A DNA stretch of 64,000 nucleotides from Cordilura impudica (Eukaryota; Arthropoda; Insecta; Diptera; Scathophagidae). The translations under genes and the position numbers were made by a program. The notes below the pieces were generated by a model. The model ran no database searches. It was not told the DNA's origin and saw nothing but the letters and a program-made list of their open reading frames with translations. Shown here in pieces: positions 20,791 to 32,938 of this stretch (position 1 is the first letter of the stretch; each line of letters starts with the position of its first letter). The stretch lies in NCBI GenBank assembly GCA_963682025.1, contig OY821517.1:110559625-110623624 (forward strand), given 5' to 3'.

Positions 20791-20800
20791 TATATATAGA

Positions 20801-21955
20801 TACGAATATAAAAATGCATTTCCTTACGCTACATCGAAAAATAAGTACATATTAATTTTGTTATTCTATGTGTTACACACAAGCAGACCATGAAAAGTTC
20901 GATCGAAAACAGCTTCAAAGCTGAACTATGGAAGTGGACGACAAATTAATATCGGTTTAGGTGGTAAAAATGTTTCACTCTAAATATGTATACACGTGCA
21001 TGACTGATTAGACAAGTTCCAAACAGTATTTTCATTATTCATATTTGGATTTATTTATTTATTTTTTTTTTTTTTGTGAAAAAAGAAGCAGTTCCTACAA
21101 ATCCTTAATCAAGCCAGGAACTAATGTCTGTAGAAGACATTAAATGCCTTTGCTTTAAGAAAATATGGTGAAGAGTGCAAACAGTTCTGCATTGCATGAT
21201 ATTCCACTCTTACCTACTCTTGTTTTGCGCTGCTTTTATAGCTGCAAGGGAAATAGGGGATTTTTTATTATAATTTATAAACTGTATTAGCAAAAGAGAA
21301 AATCTTGAAAATTTTATGTACGGAAAAATATTGATGTAAAATTTTATTATTGGATCTAACCAAGGTAATATAGATAAAATCTTTGCATTCATCGAGGGAG
21401 GGCAATGTTAATGTTATTATTACATATCTGATATTCACTGGTAATATAAGCGAACTATTTTTAAGTTAACTTTCGATGTAGTTCACACTTAAAAATTTCT
21501 GGCTGGTCGCAGGTGAACGATATCGCGATAATTGATTTTTTATTGCAAGTGGGAAGGATGAGCCGACATAAAAAAATAAAGCAGAATTATTTTCCGCAAT
21601 GGACATCAAGTATTTAATCGGTTAAAATCGCGTTTTTTTTTTGTTCAGTATATGCTCGAGAAAAGCGTTTTCAAATTCAGAAAATGGAAAAAACAAACAA
21701 CGCGCATCCTTCTCAAACTTCCTTTGGGCAAACCGGAATATGTTAACTGACTTAGTCATTACGCCAGCTCAAACAGAAATGGGTATTTAAATACCCGTCA
21801 GGCCTTAGTGCGTGCTTAAAATATAATTTTTTGCTGTATGGAAATTTTTGTGTGAGGTGAATATAAAGCGTATGAATATTGGAATGAATGTTATTTTATT
21901 CAGAAACGGCGACGTATATAAAAAAATATAAATTACTGAGCCTTAGAAATAGAAA
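20801..21955. other. Unassigned AT-rich stretch
   Basis: No gene or repeat family recognised. Poly(T) run at 21061-21074. Confidence 0.4.
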
Positions 21956-22630
21956 TCTTAATTTTGTCTGCTGCACCACCATTGTGATAGTCCAGAAAAT
22001 AAGGAGTTCGTCTGGCACTTCATCCAACCGTATTCGCTTTTGACACCACATTGCGGACAACAAGTTTTCCTATGAAATTATCTGTATGATCGCGACGCAT
22101 TTGCTGAGGCCTTCATAAACCTCCATTTGGAATTCGACAAAGGCAAAGTAATTTCCACGTATTTAACATAGCCGAGTCTAATGCATTTGTTATTAATCCT
22201 AATTCGATAATTATTGATTGTGTTGTCCAAAAGGTCTACATCTCCCATGCGATGGTTATATTGACCAAATTATATTGACCAAATGAGGCTGATCAAGTGC
22301 AACCATTCCTCTTTGCTTTCGATAATACATCTTCGCGCGGACCATTGGTGTATGCCTTAGGAAACTTCATAAGTTAAAACGGAAATAAGTGCAAAAAGTA
22401 TAATCGATAGACCAAATACGAATGACTTTCAGCATTACCGTTCCAACGCACAGCGAGTATACAATTGTTCGTATCAAAACGAAAGTTCTTTCACATTTTT
22501 TTGATATTCATCAATGGTTCGATTTTCGCGAACAGTTCCCATAATGAAGACTCCATCGAGCGATAAATGAGTCATTAGTTTGTGACTTGCGAAAAAGTTG
22601 ACAAACATAACGTGTGCTTTTTAATTTTTT
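21956..22630 (-). pseudogene. piggyBac-like transposase relic (second family)
   Basis: No long open frame survives, but the minus strand reads, in family order, MFVNFFASHKLMTHLSLDGV, then GVFIMGTVRENRT (about 22485-22560). After several stops comes NHRMGDVDLLDN (22221-22259), then WMKCQ preceded by CPQCG (about 22010-22065). The blocks correspond to the 'DNFFTS..L...L...G....GT.R.NR' and 'N..MGGVDLLD' motifs of the DDE_Tnp_1_7 domain. The aspartate of GDVDLLD is the third catalytic acid of piggyBac enzymes. The cysteines fit the C-terminal zinc module. It is much more decayed than the 29-30 kb copy and from a different subfamily. Confidence 0.85.
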
Positions 22631-22789
22631 TTAGCCTTTCGGAAAAATGCATTCGGTCGAATCTTGATTTGACCAATAAGAATTGTATCCTAAGCCAAAA
22701 ATTTACCTTTACGACAATTTTTATAATTATCTAGAATTTATCTATATGTGCTAACTTTTGCTGATTTTTATCACTTTTTTACGCAATCA

Positions 22790-23550
22790 AAGCTCTTATT
22801 TCTGTGGTTTTCTAGAATAACCGCGTATGTCATAAAACGAAAATGTTCAGGGGAGCCAAAAAACGTTATATTTGAAATTATCGATATAAAGTCTTTAAAG
22901 CTTTTTATTTAACAGTCCTGTAGATATGGGCAATATATAAAATTTTGAGTCAAAAATCTTCAGAGGAATAGATCCTAGAGAAGGACGAAAAAAATAATAT
23001 GTAAATAACACTTAAAGGTGTGCAGATAAAACAACTTATGTCGACAAACGTCGTTTTCTTTGAAAATGAAAACCATCAACGCAACCACCCATGTAGACAT
23101 AAGTTGTTGTTGCTTGAAAAATGGATTTTTTTGTTTGTCAACAAAAAGTTAACGGGACTTAGGATGAGAATATAACAACGCATCAAGAATAATAGTGACA
23201 AAAAATAACAGAAATAAAAACACTAGTTTTAAACTGAAAACTAATCCAAATTTAACATTTTTTTTCATTAGCAACAACGTATGTCGGTACGTGTCGTTTT
23301 CTGAGAAAATAATTTGTCAGCGTTCAAACGTAGGCTGACATACGTCGTTAGTGCTGCAAATTAATTAAATAAACATTTAAGTTACGTCTTTATTTAAAGA
23401 AAAAACTCAGAAATGGTCAATATTTAAAAAAAAAAAATTAACAACTGTAAAGAGCGTTAAAAATTAATATATTTGGCATCATTCACTCAAAACTGACAAA
23501 AATGGACATACGCTGTTATTCCAGAAAACCACAGCTTTTGCGTGCACAGT
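22790..23550. mobile_element. Foldback element with short inverted ends and internal repeats
   Basis: Left CTGTGGTTTTCTAGAATAAC with CGCGTATGTC (about 22801-22831) and the reverse complement of the right end (about 23510-23545) match at 26 of 28 positions. The motif TATGTCG..A/GACATACG recurs inside near 23040, 23280 and 23330 in both orientations. No coding sequence. Flanks too diverged to call a TSD. Confidence 0.6.
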
Positions 23551-24029
23551 ATTTAATGACCAAAACTGATATGACAAACTTTCTTTTGCGTCTATGACTA
23601 ATTGCGGGGATAGACACACAACTCCTCTTAATGAGGGAAGGAAAACGTCAAAAAAGGGCGTGATGTTTTTGGCGGATATGATAACGCATATTTACATTTA
23701 TGAAATAATAGGGCGCATGCAAATTTTGTGCTAAATTTTGACCAATGTTTTTTTGGTAAATAAGTCAAAGCGAAAGTATCACACCATGGCCTGTCGGGTA
23801 TTTGAATACACATGCTATATCTCAGATGTCAAGCTAGATATAACAAAAAAAAAATTTTCTTTTAACTTCTATGGACATTAGACACAAATATCAAAATTTT
23901 ATCAAATTCGTACGAGCCAGCCTATAGTCTGAATGGGTTAATAGCAAATACTTTATTACTAGCCCCCTAAGTCGCCTATTTAAAATTTAAATAAATACTT
24001 AAAAAAAATACTTTCGTAAGAGTAGGCCG
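23551..24029. other. Unassigned stretch
   Basis: No feature recognised beyond small open frames. Confidence 0.4.
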
Positions 24030-24760
24030 TTTTATAAAAAAACTGCATCTTTAAGAAAAGATATTTTCTACGAAAATGATTAGGAAATGGTACTTTTCTA
24101 CGAATTAGTTTTTTTAGGAGAATGTTCCTCATCTAAGGAAAGGTACTGTTTAAGAAAAGGTGCTTTTTAAGAAGAGGTACTTTTTAAGAAACGGCAATTT
24201 TTAAGAAAAAGTACTTTTAAAGACAATGTACTATTTAAGAAAATGTGTTTATTAAGAAAAGTTATTTTAAAAAAAAATTCTTTTTAAGAATTTTTTTTTT
24301 CTTTAGTACAGTTTTGGAAATAGTACTTTTTAAGAAAATGTACTTTATAAGAAAAAGTGTCTTTAAGAAAAAAATAAATTTTAGGAAAATGTAGATACTT
24401 TATTTAAAAAAAAAAAAAAAAAAATACTACTTTTTAAGAAATTTTTTTTTCTTAAGTACATTTTTGGAAATAGTACTTTCTTAGAAAATGTTTTTTATAA
24501 AAAAAGTCTATTTAAGAAAAAAATAACAAATGAACTTTTTTAAGAAAATACACTTTTTTCATTAAAGAACTTTTTTAATAAAGGATATTTTAATAAGGTG
24601 ATACTATTTTTTAAGAAAAAGTGCCTTTGGAAGAAAAAGAAAATGTACTTTTTTAAGACAAAGGAACATATAAATTTTGTAAGTAATGTACTCTTTTGAA
24701 CAAAATTTTAAGAAATATTTCTTCAAAAAAAATTCTTTTTAATAAAGGCTACCTTTGCAC
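24030..24760 (+). repeat. Degenerate TACTTTTTAAGAAAA minisatellite
   Basis: Some forty imperfect units of 15-20 bp built on TACTTTTTAAGAAAAGG. A related array lies at 56320-56790. Confidence 0.85.
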
Positions 24761-25511
24761 TGAAATATTTTTATTTTTTAAAAACTTATAAAAATCAAAA
24801 ATGGCAAACCGTGACATCGAAAATATCTTTTTTTTTATTAAATATCTTTTTCCCGTCAAACCATAGTAAAGTCTGAGACGAGTATAGCGAGCGAGATCAC
24901 CGACTACATAAGCTTATGGACCAACGTTATTAGGAATTATTGAACGATAATATGATAGGAAATTTTATTTGGGTTCTTAGAACAGAATTAAAACCTGAAG
25001 TTCACAGAAGACAAGCGAAAGCCATTTGAGATTATTTATTTAACTTTGTAAGACTTATTTAATAAAACAACTAAATTAATTAGAAATTCTCAAATTTCCT
25101 CAAAAGCAGGTACCTTCATTTTATTATGAATAAACATTTACGTATAGATTTACACTGTATATGGCTCGTTTAATTTGCAGTGCATTTATCTTTATGGTTT
25201 GACAATAAAAAATTTCATGTTTCGCATTTTAATTTTTTTTATAATTAAAAAAAAATAAAAATTTTTCAATATTGGAAAAAAAAAATTATCATTTCGTTGT
25301 GCATAACACCGAAACTGTTGAGTACATAAAAAGAAGTAGTGCCAACATAATTGGTAGGTAATATAAATTAAAAATTTTCGGTGCTTTTTTAAGCTTGTAC
25401 ATACAATATTACATTGCGGCTGTTTTTGCGATTGCAGGACCGTAACCCATCACAAAACTATAATTATTTTCTTTGTTATTTCGTGTATTTCATAGTATTG
25501 TAATGCATTTT
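24761..25511. other. AT-rich stretch without gene
   Basis: Nothing recognised. Confidence 0.4.
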
Positions 25512-26197
25512 TATACCCTATACTACTATGTGGTTTGGGTATAATGAATTTGTGCTGCTGTTTGTAACAACCAAAAATATTTGTCCTAGAACCATCTTTT
25601 ATTATACCGCTCGACTCGGAATCACTTCCTGAGTTAATTTAGCGATGTCCGTCCGTCCGTCCATCTGTATGTCCATGTAAACCTTGCATTCAAACTACGG
25701 TCGCAAATATGAATATATTTTGATGAAATTTGGTATGGCCCCTATGAAATCGACATAAATTGCCATAAGATCCAAATTATGATATAGATCTCAGTCCAAT
25801 TGGGTTTATTATATCCAATAATCAATAGTACAAAAATAATCCCTATAAGACAATTCTTATTCAAAGGCCCTATATAGAGCTGCTTCCCGATCTTCACTAA
25901 AATTTATCAAAAAACAAAAATATTGCACAGATTTCTCTCAAATTTGGTTTGTATATATTTTTTCAAAATATAAGTGACTTTGCCAAATATGGTCAGGGTC
26001 GGTATATTTTTCGACCTAGTCCCTATATATCTATGGTATCCGATATGAACTTTTTCATATGTGCAGCCAAAAAGTATTACTAACAATACCACTCAAATTT
26101 GGCTTATGTTTTTTTTCTATATTTAATTAGTTGGACCTAAACGCATGGTATAGGGTATCGTATAGTTGGTCTAGACCGGCTGTAATTTTCTTACTTG
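25512..26197 (+). mobile_element. INE-like family A, copy 3
   Basis: Starts TATACCCTATACTACTATG and ends GGTCTAGACCGGCTGTAATT then CTTACTTG. The GTCC microsatellite (25638-25655) is shorter than in the other copies. Body order is as in copy 1, plus orientation. T residues flank both ends, consistent with insertion in a T run. Confidence 0.8.
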
Positions 26198-26629
26198 TTT
26201 AAATTCGTAGAGTTTTATAGTTTTCGCAAAAAAAAAAATACGAACTATTTTCAACAGATTCATTTGACAGTATTGACATTTTTCTTTTTCTTGAGATTCA
26301 TCATAATCTTCAACTACGAATAAAACTGCAACACGATTGTAGTATTCGGAGTCAGCTAAAAACTTTACTGTAGTTGTTTCAACATCAAAATATTCCTCTA
26401 ATGTGAACTTTGATTTCTATCAATGGATTCGGTATCGGCACTTTTATCAAATAAACATTTTTTACATGTTTGTAAACATGGGCATCGGATATTTAATGTA
26501 AATATTTTTCCTTGGCATTCGTCAGAACCGAAAAAATGTCGTTATAACGTTACATCTGTTAATATGTAAGAGTAATTCCCTAGTTGGGAACAGAAAAAAA
26601 ATTTCGCCATAAAAACAATTCGTTATAAC

Positions 26630-27900
26630 CGGCGCACTGTGGCTAAAATTTAGATTTCATTGGCCATAAATCAAATTTTTTTGTCACCGATTTTTAAAAT
26701 TTTAACGCCGTTTTGTAGCAGATGTATCCGAAGTGAGGTAGCCAAAAATTAGGTTGAACTATTGCTAATTGTGGGCGTGGCATGCTGTCAAACTCAACTG
26801 TTTTTTAATTTCAGAAAAGGGTGGTATTCTTGGTTTTTTTCTTATCAAAAACAAATGATTACGACTGACAAGTTATCACCGATAATGATCTGCGGTACTT
26901 TATACAAGGTTGGTGGGCTTGTAGTTTATAGTTGTTGTTGGAAGTTACAGCCCTACCGTTTAATATTAGGGGTGTTCTGAAATACTTAATAACTACTATA
27001 TTTTTGACAAATTTCAATTTTAGTATAATTTATAGCAATGCGATTTAAAATTTTTTTGGAAGATTCAGGGCCTTGTTTGAAAAAATTGAACACCACGTCT
27101 TACGAAATACTGCAGGCCGATCAAATTTGAATTCAAAAAAGAAACTCATGATGCCATTAACAAAGAAGTTACTCAAATCAATGCCCTAATTGTAACACTA
27201 CGAACATACAATTACAGTTATATGGGCAGCAAATTGAAGAAAGCTACCAATTAATGCTGATAATGATAGATGGAAAAGTAAGCCACGCTTTGACTGCCAA
27301 GTAACATCAAGCCAATTAAACCAAGTCCCGACAAAATCATTGGATAATAACGACGCATATGAATTTGCATTATCTTCTTTTCAGTTCCAGAAAGAGCATC
27401 TAAAATAACAGGTGTAGATTTAAAATAATCCTAGATATACTTGCGTGCAATGAAGAAATTGATTTTAGAAAATTTAGAGATTGTGCTAAGGAAACTGCAA
27501 ATATATATATACATGCAACCAAGTACTCATGTAGAAATATGTATGCAGCAGTTTACAAGATTTATTAGATAAAGCTCAGGAAAAAAGTAATAAGGATTGC
27601 AGATTTTTTTTTTTTTGGTTTTTTTCAAAATTTTTTTATTCGAGTTTCTTTTTAAAGTTATAATTACATATCATGAGATTTTACACAAGTATTTCAGCAA
27701 TTAATAACAATACGGCAGAGCCTTAAGTAAACCAAAATATCACAGTTTAAGGAGGAAAAATAGTTATAAAAAAACCTTTAAGAGAAAAGGATTACAGTTG
27801 ATCTATTTAGCATATTACTGGCAATGTCAGATCGGCTCCTCTCCAGTACTCGAAATCTATTTACAGTGGAACATAAGGATTTAGATGAGGAATTCAAAAA
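26630..27900 (+). mobile_element. Old Transib relic, second lineage
   Basis: CGGCG|CACTGTGGC at 26630-26643 looks like a Transib left end with a GC-rich 5-bp target. Downstream, broken frames read YQLMLIMIDGKVSHALTAK (about 27250-27303), equal to the D708-type block. Then come IILDILACNEEIDFRKF and CAKETANIY (about 27420-27510), matching the region before the zinc histidines. The first aspartate and the final glutamate blocks are not readable. No right TIR was found. Divergence from the 10-kb copy shows a separate, much older family. Confidence 0.65.
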
Positions 27901-28455
27901 CTACTAAAGAACAGAATATGGAATATACACATTATAATTTCCTTTCATTGTTTTTTAAGTACGAGCAATATAGTACTAGAAAAAAAAGCAATAATAAACA
28001 GTTTTTATTTTTAAAAGGTTTCCTTGCCCACATATGTATGAAATGTTTAAATGAATAAGAAAGATTCAAAAAATTAAAATTCATATTTTCATATGAAAAT
28101 CAAAAACAAATCAGAATCATTGCGCTAATATTCAGCATATTTATTTTGCAAAAATTAACGAATTGGCAGCAAAAAATAATAAATTTTTTTGTCGTAATAG
28201 CAAGACTTTTAGATAATATTACTAACGTTTTTTTAAGTGTAAATATTCTTTGAGTGTAAACAAATTTGCAAATTTGACATCAAAAAATTTAAAATTTTTC
28301 AGTAATAATAGCGAAATTTCCTGCTGATTTTACTATTTCTTTTTTGAGTGCAAAAATTTTTTTGAGTCTAAACATTTAAAAAAATCCCGTTATTATAAAA
28401 AATGTTTACAATAAATATTATTATAATCCAAATATGACATTTTCTAATAAATTAA
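27901..28455. other. AT-rich stretch without gene
   Basis: Nothing recognised. Confidence 0.4.
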
Positions 28456-30838
28456 AACAAACTTTCGCTTTCATGAAGAATTTATTTACGTCGACACATA
28501 GTATGTACCCGGGTAGATATTAAAATATTTCCTTAATTTTGTATGGGGAAAAAATACAAAAAAAGTCTAACAAGGCCAAAATAAATATTATTAAAAAATT
28601 ATACTTTAGGTAATTAATTAGTTTGCCTTGTTTTAATATTTATATTTAAAATTTTTTGAAAACTTTTCTATAGTAATATATTTTATATGCCCGGACTCAA
28701 ATATTTGAAATTATAAACTGTAATAAAAAACCACGAATCTAGTATCCTTGGAAAATATTGTGACCACATATATAATAACTACATGTTTATATGCGAATAT
28801 TTGTCTTGAATATTTGTTGTGAAAGTTTGTGTTTGCGAAAAATTAAAAATGAATAGCGGTTCCAAGGTTTCACCTATGATGAAACATTTTTCAACAGCAG
28901 AGATGGTATAAAGTGGTATAAGCAAAATACTGATTTCGCTTGTCAAGGGTTCATAATGTAACTCGTGAACAATTGTTTATGGGACCTAAGCCAATTGCCA
29001 AAAATTTATCAGCAGTGGATACATTTTTTTGTATTATGTGTGCGTCCATTAGAGGCCAAATTTGTAGGTTTTCTAACAAAAAAGGCTGTTACATGGATTT
29101 CAATTACTGATGAATAGTTGGAAGCGTTTTTTGGAATTTCGTTTGTGATGGGCTCCCAGATATCCAAGAAAAATTAAGCGAGCTTTGGAAACAACATGCT
29201 TTTCCTCTTTGGAGTGCAACCATGTCTCCAAAGCATTTTACGCTTTATTCATTTTGACAACCATGTCACTAGAGCCACTCGCCAGTCTCACGATAAGGCA
29301 GCACCGATAAGGGATATTTTCGAGATGATTAACTCCAATCTGAGAGTCAATTTCAGTACTTACGAGACTAGTACGGTGGACGAGCAGTTGTTCGGATATC
29401 GAACCCGCACTAAATTCACTGAATATAATCCATCAAAACCTGCAAAATATGGAATAAAGATTTGGTGCGCTTGCGATGCCACAACTTTTTATCCGCTTAA
29501 TGGCCAAATTTATACTGGAAAAGAAGGCATTGCCAGAGACGTAAACCAAGGCGAGTGGGTAGTGAAAGACCTAATTGCGAAAATCTAACGATGGACAATT
29601 TTTTCACTTCACTGCCATTGCTCCAGGAGCTAGTAACTTGGAAAATACTCATCGTCGGTACTTAAAAAAAAAACAAGCGGTATATGCCCGATGAATTCAA
29701 ATCTTCAAAGAGGCGTGAGGTATATTCGAGTGAATTTGGATTTAGTCCGAATGCAATGATGTGCTCCTACGTCCCAGCAAAGGCAGAGCTGTAGTGCTGC
29801 TATGGTCCATGCTTCGAGATTCAGCTATGTCCGATATAAAACAAAATCCAGCAATGATTTTGTTTTATAATAAAACCAAGGGCGGTGTGGACACAATGGA
29901 TAAAATGTTGTCCCAATAGACCACAAAAAGGGGAACAACTCGTTGGCCTCTAGCGACGTTTTACAACATGTTGGATATCTTGGTCCTGGCAACACATTTA
30001 TAGTATACGTCACCAACAGTCCACATAGTGTGGTAAAGAAATCTCGATGTAGACAATTTATACAGAGCTTTGGTGAAGAGCTTTTCATTCCGCAAATTAG
30101 GATCCGTGCTTGCCATCAAGACAGGCGTTGAACGTATTTTAGACATATTTTTGAACCTTTTTGAGTGGAAAAACATTTATTTGTTTTTATTATTATAGGC
30201 GAGTCAATCTCTGTATCGAACTACGAAGGTGAAGAGTTTGACGCTGATGATGTCCCGGAACGAGATGCAAGTGATTGCATCAAATAAAAAGGTGAATGCT
30301 GCATGTGCTACCGATGTTCCAAAAGGAAGAGAGCTACACGGCAAGCATGTGTCAAATGCAAGAAGCCCGTATGCGCAAAAGATAGCTTCACCCAGACAAA
30401 GTGTGAAGATTGCCATATGGGCCCATTTTCATCTTCGCACAATTTGCGTAAATAAATATTACATACAGACATATATACTTTCTCTCACTTTTTTGTATAA
30501 TTTTTAATTTCAATAAACGAAAATCAATTTATTTACATTTTGTATTGTTTTTCCAAAAATTTCAGATGATTTCTTTGACATTATATTACGAAAACTAAGA
30601 AATGTTCATACAAATTTCGATATACCTACCCGGGTAGGTAATATTAACTTACGTAGAAAAAAAGACAAAATTAAAAAAATAAGTTCTGCAGTAAAATCAT
30701 GTCTCTTTGCATTTTCTGCTTTAAGTTTAAAATTTGATAATTGAATCGGCAGCATTTTCAGATTTGATGAAAATTCGCTCAGTTATTTGCAAATGAAAGT
30801 CGCTTTCTCTACCCGGGTAGGGGTTATGAAAGCGATGG
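28456..30838 (+). mobile_element. piggyBac-like element
   Basis: TTAA occurs at 28452-28455 and 30839-30842. Just inside the left is CGCTTTCATGAA (28466) and, inverted, ATGAAAGCG (30826-30834) on the right. Subterminal ACCCGGGTAG follows on both sides (28508 and 30811), with another at 30629. The ~2.4-kb size and TTAA target are typical of piggyBac. The left end is a few bases longer before the shared motif, so the TIR is decayed. The transposase inside is inactivated. Confidence 0.7.
28850..30450 (+). pseudogene. piggyBac-like transposase, multiple frameshifts
   Basis: The best frame (29196-29588) contains ILRFIHFDN, DKAAPIRDIFEMINSNLR, TVDEQLFGYRTRTKF, PAKYGIKIWCACDA and YPLNGQIYTGK. These are consecutive blocks of the DDE_Tnp_1_7 domain. 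The D of VDEQ precedes the second catalytic region and the D of CDA corresponds to the family's WxxCD position. Upstream (28898-28955) a frame reads SRDGIKWYKQ. Downstream, TKGGVDTMDKM-type sequence is at 29875-29910. At 30288-30445 a different frame reads CYRCSKRK then CVKCKKPVC and CEDC, the C-terminal cysteine-rich zinc finger, ending in TAA. At least four frame breaks make it dead. Confidence 0.92.
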
Positions 30839-30842
30839 TTAA

Positions 30843-32215
30843 AAATACTCAATCAATTTTAATGAAACTAAAACTGAGTCAAGACTATTAATATATTTTG
30901 ATCAAATCAAAAGTTTCACAATTGTGGCCTTCATTATGTGGCCTTCATTATAAACGATCTAGACTCTACTACTGATTTGTGTTGAAAGGTAATACCATGT
31001 CCCATGCAAAATAATTCTGTATTGAAAAGTTAAGTCTTACAAATGTTTGTCCTAGATTTCTTTAAATTTACTAAGAGCTCAATGAAATTGTCATTTCCAA
31101 ACAAATCAGGTAACAGAATTACTGGCTATAAATATTTAAATTAATATACTTTCAGATTCTTTCAATTTTCGAATTGTAATAAAAATAGGTGTTTAAACAC
31201 AAGCATAATAATGGTTCATTAAATTACTCTTCTAAAATATCAAAACCTTATTGCATGGGAGCAATTTTTATATCTTGAATATAATTACTAAATGTAGTAT
31301 ATACAAGTAAAAAAAATCATTTCATTAACAGTCTAATTCATTTACATTGACAGTCTAATAATCATATATTTATGCTTAAGAATTTCAAATAGAATTCTAT
31401 GAATGCAAATGCACGCCCAGTAGTCACTGGCCTAATTATTTGCTTGAATTATCAATCTTCCAATTAAAAGAGAAAACTAATTATTCTTTATGTTAAATAT
31501 ATTCCATGTATTCTTTTTTGAATATTTAGATTTACCAAAAATAAGTAAAAATTGCCCCTTTATGCAGTTGGTGTAGTGTAAAAATATAATGAATTTTATT
31601 TTACTAGTAAAGCTGCATTTTTGAAAGCTTGTGCCATCTTAGTAAATTGAAACACAATTTTGGAACCCTCTAGAATATCAAACACATAAAGGGATTTGTT
31701 TTTCGTTTTTGTGCAAATTTAAATAATATGTAAACATTTGCATCACTATCGGCGCTTGAATTTACTATCATTAGCCTTTGATGAAAGACTTGTCCAACTA
31801 TCAAGAATGAAAGGGGCCAAAAATAAATGTTATATAGTCTGTGACCATCACAAAAAGCATAAATTTTTGGATGTCAAGTCTGCCCCTTCTGGTGAAATTT
31901 TCAATATCCTCCTTACACTTGAGGACAGTCCTTGATCTAGTTTTTTCCGAGGAATTGCCTTGATAGCTACTACTCAGTAAATCTATTACATTCCATTATC
32001 GTAATCAATTCAGCCTGAAAAACTGACCATCCCCTGGGGTGTACGTTAATTTTAGGCTGGTAGATAATATGCTAGGCAGACTACTACCAATTAATTTCCC
32101 GCTCTTTTTTAATAGAGCAGGAAAGCTCTCGTTTAGGCATGCAGCCCTAGAGGGGCAAAACTTTATAGTGCGTTATTTACCATAGCCTCGATTATTATAT
32201 TATTTCGCTCCGATA
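30843..32215. other. AT-rich stretch, no recognised gene
   Basis: A 65-codon frame at 31738-31935 and the downstream text to 32200 do not match a family I can name. They could be upstream parts of the helicase relic that follows. Confidence 0.35.
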
Positions 32216-32480
32216 TTGTTCTTTGTTAGGCCCATCATATTGCTCCCCATCGGGTCGCATTTTTTTTCACGTTGGCGTCAGTTTGTTGTTGTCAAACTCA
32301 AACGTCTGCAATTCCTAGTGAAGTTAGCATTTGCCATTACAGTAAATTACATGCAAGGACAAGCATTAAAAATCGCCGGTTTACATTTGGAGACACAATG
32401 CTTTTCGCATTGGTACCTATAACTCGCATACTCAGGAGATTCAAGCGGTCAACATTTGCACATATTTAAGCAAAATGGAA
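32216..32480 (+). pseudogene. Helitron helicase (Pif1-like) C-terminal relic
   Basis: Frames read LKRLQFLVKLAFAITVN, then QGQALKIAGLHLETQCFSHW. They correspond to the last helicase motifs (F.RRQFPV.LAFAMTINK.QGQSL, then the CFSHGQLYVACSR region) of Helitron RepHel. The QLYVACSR part is lost by a shift after CFSHW; a weak HIFKQNGN tail follows. Sequence differs from the 8.3-kb remnant, so this is an independent Helitron relic. No ends were located. Confidence 0.8.
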
Positions 32481-32669
32481 ACTGTGAGTTCAATAATCTT
32501 TTTTTTTTTTGTAAAATACAACTGGCTTTTCTGAACTTCATATAATATATTTAATAGGGAATTCCCAATACATGTCGATTAAAAAAATTTTATAGCTAGC
32601 TAAAATAACAAAAATTGACGTCATACATACCAGCCATGACAACTGACAAGGTTTAATTACATGTTAAAA

Positions 32670-32938
32670 CAAGTAAGAAAATTATAGTTGGTCTAGAACG
32701 ACTATATGATACCCTATACCATGGTTAAGAGACCCTTACTAAATTTGAGTGGCATTGTTATTAGTTTTTTTTTTTTTTGGCTGCAGATATGAAAAAGTTC
32801 ATATCGGGTGCTATATTTATATGGGGACTAGGTAAAAACAACGGACCGATCCTGACCATATCTGGTAAGGTCACTTATATTTTGAAAAAATGTATACAAA
32901 CCAAATTTGAGAAAAATATGTGCAATATTTTTTTTTTT
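32670..32938 (-). mobile_element. INE-like family A, copy 5 (3' part)
   Basis: Contains the CAAGTAAG end, the decayed palindrome GGTCTAGAACGAC and about 250 bp of body. It is cut where family B copy 2 begins. Confidence 0.75.

Larger units (their letters stand above)
17673..20800 (-). mobile_element. Helitron D2, full-length non-autonomous copy
   Basis: On the minus strand it starts A|TCTATATATATAAAATTC at 20800 and ends CTAG|T at 17673. The 3' hairpin CCCGG-GCAAGA-CCGGG lies 9 nt upstream of CTAG. The 3,128 bp hold a TTTG run, the ~155-bp tandem array (20790-19430), and the internal CAGG element with its GC-rich minisatellite. It has no helicase, unlike D1, and one end of the internal element is deleted. 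The A|T insertion point, 5' TC and 3' hairpin-CTAG match Helitron rules at both ends. Confidence 0.88.

Noticed and set aside
19329..20819. Overlapping ORFs on both strands
   Set aside because: They repeat with the 155-bp unit of the Helitron array; not genes.
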